Source: an uncultured Veillonella sp. (lineage in GTDB: Bacteria > Bacillota > Negativicutes > Veillonellales > Veillonellaceae). Taken from it: a stretch of 15,969 bases of DNA. The DNA is taken from positions 1 to 15,969 of the forward strand of contig NZ_CALJON010000029.1 of NCBI RefSeq assembly GCF_937981445.1, written 5' to 3'. The notes beneath the pieces were generated by a model. The model was not told the origin of the DNA. It ran no database searches and was given only the letters and a program-made list of their open reading frames with translations. The translations under genes and the position numbers were made by a program. Position 1 is the first letter of the stretch; each line of letters opens with the position of its first letter. This document shows, one piece after another, positions 14,087 to 15,969 of the stretch.

Positions 14087-14234
14087 CTTTTATCGCCTCA
14101 TTCAGACTAATTGATAATTTATTATCTTCACATGAATATTTCCCTAGCGAAAACCCATATTCAAAAAGTTCTAAATCTTTTGTTCTGAGTTTTCGCTTAA
14201 TATAAAAAGTAACTCTTGCCTTAACTTTCCAAAC
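14073..14234 (-). pseudogene. 53-codon open frame without a standard start, overlapping both neighbours
   Basis: This frame lies -1 relative to the HTH gene. It opens after a TGA at 14235-14237 and ends at TGA 14073-14075, twelve bases inside the coiled-coil gene. It reads like real protein (KVKARVTFYIKRKL, then DLELFEYGFSLGKYSCEDNK, then LSISLNEAIKDELE) but has no ATG, GTG or TTG. It may be a gene that has lost its start, a -1 frameshift extension of the HTH protein, or a gene begun from ATT. It fills the gap between the two genes completely. Confidence 0.4.
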
Positions 14235-14515
14235 TCATCTACCATTGTATTTAGGCTTTTTTCTATATTTTCTACGTGTACTTCTGAAATTGTTCCATGC
14301 TTATATGCAATTAATCTATCCGGAACAATATGATATGACCAACTTTCGCTAAATCTACAATCTCGTTCTTCATTATGAATAGCAAACCCTATAGGTAGCA
14401 AATTATTCCTCATCCCAACACCTACAGCTAAATGGGATATCCCTAGATAATCACCTGCTATTTTTAAGGTGACCTTCTTACAATTTCTAATATCCTCATC
14501 CGTATATTTAGCCAT
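14171..14515 (-). CDS. Small helix-turn-helix protein, phage/ICE type
   Basis: A 114-residue protein. The N-terminal half, KKVTLKIAGDYLGISHLAVG followed by LLPIGFAI and then WSYHIVPDRLIAYKHG (about residues 60-75), has the layout of small HTH/excisionase-type DNA-binding proteins of Firmicutes prophages and integrative elements. In these a MerR-like helix pair is followed by a short beta wing with a Trp-Tyr motif. The C-terminal 35 residues form a helix (VENIEKSLNTMVDEFGKLRQ) that could dimerise. It might regulate the cluster. The start ATG at 14515 has GGGAGGCG upstream. Its 3' end overlaps the start-less frame described separately, and 84 bases separate its stop from the next gene. Confidence 0.65.
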   Translation of the reverse strand: MAKYTDEDIRNCKKVTLKIAGDYLGISHLAVGVGMRNNLLPIGFAIHNEERDCRFSESWSYHIVPDRLIAYKHGTISEVHVENIEKSLNTMVDEFGKLRQELLFILSENSEQKI

Positions 14516-14604
14516 GATGACGCCTCCCTAAGTAGCATCCTAATCTTCTATTAAATACTTTTTACATGCAATAAAACGTTCTCTCCCATACTCTATATAT
14601 TCTA

Positions 14605-14697
14605 TTATTTACTAAAAAAATCCTTTAAAACATTACTAGCATTTCCAAGTTTCTTACATTCTTTTAGTTTCATCTCACAAAAAGTCAAATATCTCAT
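14605..14697 (-). CDS. Possible 30-residue peptide
   Basis: The ATG at 14695-14697 opens a 30-codon frame ending at TAA 14605-14607. The peptide is basic at its start and middle (MRYLTFCEMKLKECKKLGN) and ends in DFFSK. The upstream sequence offers only a weak GAG as ribosome-binding site. It lies between the KTSC and HTH genes in the same direction. It could be a genuine small peptide or chance. Confidence 0.25.
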   Translation of the reverse strand: MRYLTFCEMKLKECKKLGNASNVLKDFFSK

Positions 14698-14734
14698 TTT
14701 TTATAGCTCAATATATGACACGTTATAAAGAATA

Positions 14735-14938
14735 TTATCTAATAGGGTATTCCCCACGACCTTTTAGCCGTTGATGTAAAAACTTACCTTTAGATGGTGA
14801 AGAAAGAAATGCATCAAATAACTCTTGAGTACAATTAGGATAATGATATACATGACCATTTAAAAAGTGTACTTCAATGATACCTAATTCATAGCCAATA
14901 GCAGCTATATTAGATGATATAACCGAAAATAATTTCAT
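14735..14938 (-). CDS. KTSC-domain protein
   Basis: A 67-residue protein made almost entirely of one KTSC domain. SSNIAAIGYE (8-17) is followed by EVHFLNGHVYHYPNC, then a helix (ELFDAFLSSPSKGKFLHQRL) and a closing Y/R motif. KTSC domains are small alpha/beta folds found alone or fused to lysyl-tRNA synthetases and other proteins, and they are common in phages and mobile DNA; a nucleic-acid-related role is suspected but not known to me as established. The start ATG at 14938 has AAGGAG upstream and a very good promoter 40 bases ahead. It is probably the first gene of the operon that runs through to the DIP1984 gene. Confidence 0.75.
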   Translation of the reverse strand: MKLFSVISSNIAAIGYELGIIEVHFLNGHVYHYPNCTQELFDAFLSSPSKGKFLHQRLKGRGEYPIR

Positions 14939-14977
14939 ACTGCCACTCCTTTATATTAAATAGAAATACTATTATCA

Positions 14978-15006
14978 TTTATATGTACTAGTAATACTCT
15001 GATCAA
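14978..15006 (-). promoter_or_regulatory. Strong sigma-70 promoter ahead of the KTSC gene
   Basis: TTGATC (15001-15006), a 17-base spacer, then TATAAA (14978-14983) on the minus strand. It lies between the stop of the edge ATPase gene and the KTSC gene. The second accessory cluster therefore has its own promoter, though read-through from the ATPase gene is not excluded. Confidence 0.6.
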
Positions 15007-15045
15007 ATTTTATATTCTTAACATTCCCCTCATTTCTCTTAAAAT

Positions 15046-15969
15046 CTACTGAGTACTAACTTCATTTATCTCAGCATCTTCAGCCTCAATAAACTTTAAA
15101 ATAGAATCTATTTCTTTTTTTAATAAATCGTCATTAATATCAATAGCCGGTTGAAAAATATTCATATTCCCATCAAAGTGATTAAAATCATTTATTAACG
15201 TTTTTTTAGAGGTCAAAAATACTCTTTTTCTCGTAGTTTCTAATGATTTATCTTTATATGCCTCAACAATTATTTTACCTAATTGTAAATAGTCCCCTTT
15301 AATTGAGTATTTACGACATAATACCTCTTCAATTATCAAGCGTAATGCTAAATATGAAAACGAATGAACTAAAGTCCTATTTAACAATCTATATTCATCA
15401 TTATTAATTATTTGTAAATCATTAAGGTTTTTACTACCAAGTAAACCTTTAAAAGCATCGATTACTCCTACTGAATCGATACAAAAACTATCAAACTTTT
15501 CGTTCTTATAGTCTTTTAAAAATAAATCATTATAAACTTTACCTATATCAACTACTTCACTCTTATATCCATGCATAACTTGTGTAAGCTGTTCTTTAAT
15601 TGAAGATGAGACCAAACCAGAATATCCTCTTATAAAAGGTATCAGAGAAATTAAATATATAAGGCTATCCTGAATCTCTAATTCATGTGGATTTTTTAAT
15701 AATTGAACAAATGCCTCGATATTACATACTAAACTACTTTCAGTATTACTTAACTCAATAAATCCATTTTCACATCCTGAAAAATTGTTAAAAATATATA
15801 ATCTATATTTATTACCATTTTGACCATGCAATAATCGCAATAAATCTGTATTGTGAGTTAAAACTATTACCTCCTTCTTTTCTAAAATCTTTACTAAAGC
15901 ATATACAATTTTATTTTTATATATTGAATCAAAACTTGATATAGGGTCATCGATAACTATTATTGGCTC
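15046..15969 (-). CDS. AAA/ABC-type ATPase, PrrC/RloC-like (AAA_13), C-terminal part, 5' end off the right edge
   Basis: The frame is open from the right edge to TAG/TAA-bounded 15046, giving 307 visible codons; the N-terminus and Walker A lie outside. The visible start shows PIIVIDDPISSFDS, a Walker B plus D-loop of ABC-type ATPases, followed by VIVLTHNTDLL, the switch histidine. This form is typical of the AAA_13 group that includes the anticodon nucleases PrrC and RloC. Further on, LALRLIIEEVLCRKYS resembles the R..LE..L segment of these proteins. Then comes NDFNHFDGN and FQPAIDI near the C-terminus. The role is probably defence or DNA-repair-like sensing, but the effector domain is not visible. 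A TTG at 15840 could be mistaken for a start; the frame upstream is clearly coding. It is very AT-rich. Confidence 0.7.
   Translation of the reverse strand, partial: EPIIVIDDPISSFDSIYKNKIVYALVKILEKKEVIVLTHNTDLLRLLHGQNGNKYRLYIFNNFSGCENGFIELSNTESSLVCNIEAFVQLLKNPHELEIQDSLIYLISLIPFIRGYSGLVSSSIKEQLTQVMHGYKSEVVDIGKVYNDLFLKDYKNEKFDSFCIDSVGVIDAFKGLLGSKNLNDLQIINNDEYRLLNRTLVHSFSYLALRLIIEEVLCRKYSIKGDYLQLGKIIVEAYKDKSLETTRKRVFLTSKKTLINDFNHFDGNMNIFQPAIDINDDLLKKEIDSILKFIEAEDAEINEVSTQ

Noticed and set aside
15046..15840. A complete 264-residue protein starting at TTG 15840
   Set aside because: The same frame is open to the right edge and contains Walker B and switch motifs, so the TTG is internal and the gene is truncated by the window.

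Overview
The window looks like chromosome of a Veillonella-type organism (Negativicutes, diderm Firmicutes). This rests on its low GC, the purine-rich Shine-Dalgarno sites, a Firmicutes-like ComG/type IV pilus gene set, and an exported cupin with a classical signal peptide. The genus is an inference from overall character, not from a marker gene.

Left part (1-5461, all minus strand): one compact operon for a type IV pilus or DNA-uptake machine. In transcription order it has a short PilB/ComGA-like assembly ATPase, a PilT retraction ATPase, a PilC/ComGB platform protein, a major pilin, a short PilD-type prepilin peptidase, a GspH/ComGD-like minor pilin, and a second pilin-like protein cut by the left edge. 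Several genes overlap or lie within a few tens of bases. The 430-bp region upstream of the ATPase gene carries a 28-bp tandem repeat and inverted repeats.

Middle part (5892-10589): housekeeping and metabolic genes in ordinary transcription units with clear terminators. These are an exported single-domain cupin (+), a beta-glucuronidase-like GH2 protein that has lost both catalytic glutamates (-), a phosphoglycolate-phosphatase-type HAD hydrolase (+), a small cysteine-rich protein (-) and a peptidase T-like M20 metallopeptidase (-).

Right part (10615-15969, all minus, visibly more AT-rich): accessory, defence-island-like DNA. A two-gene module (a His-cluster protein plus a DUF1828-like protein) has its own strong promoter and a palindrome covering the ribosome-binding site and start codon. 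Beyond a terminator lies a second cluster: KTSC-domain protein, tiny ORF, HTH protein, HTH/coiled-coil protein of an uncharacterised family, and a DIP1984-family protein. A 53-codon open frame without a standard start lies inside this cluster. At the right edge is the C-terminal part of an AAA/ABC-type ATPase of the PrrC/RloC (AAA_13) kind. The two small-gene modules and the edge ATPase are the best candidates for an undescribed system; no function can be assigned from sequence alone.
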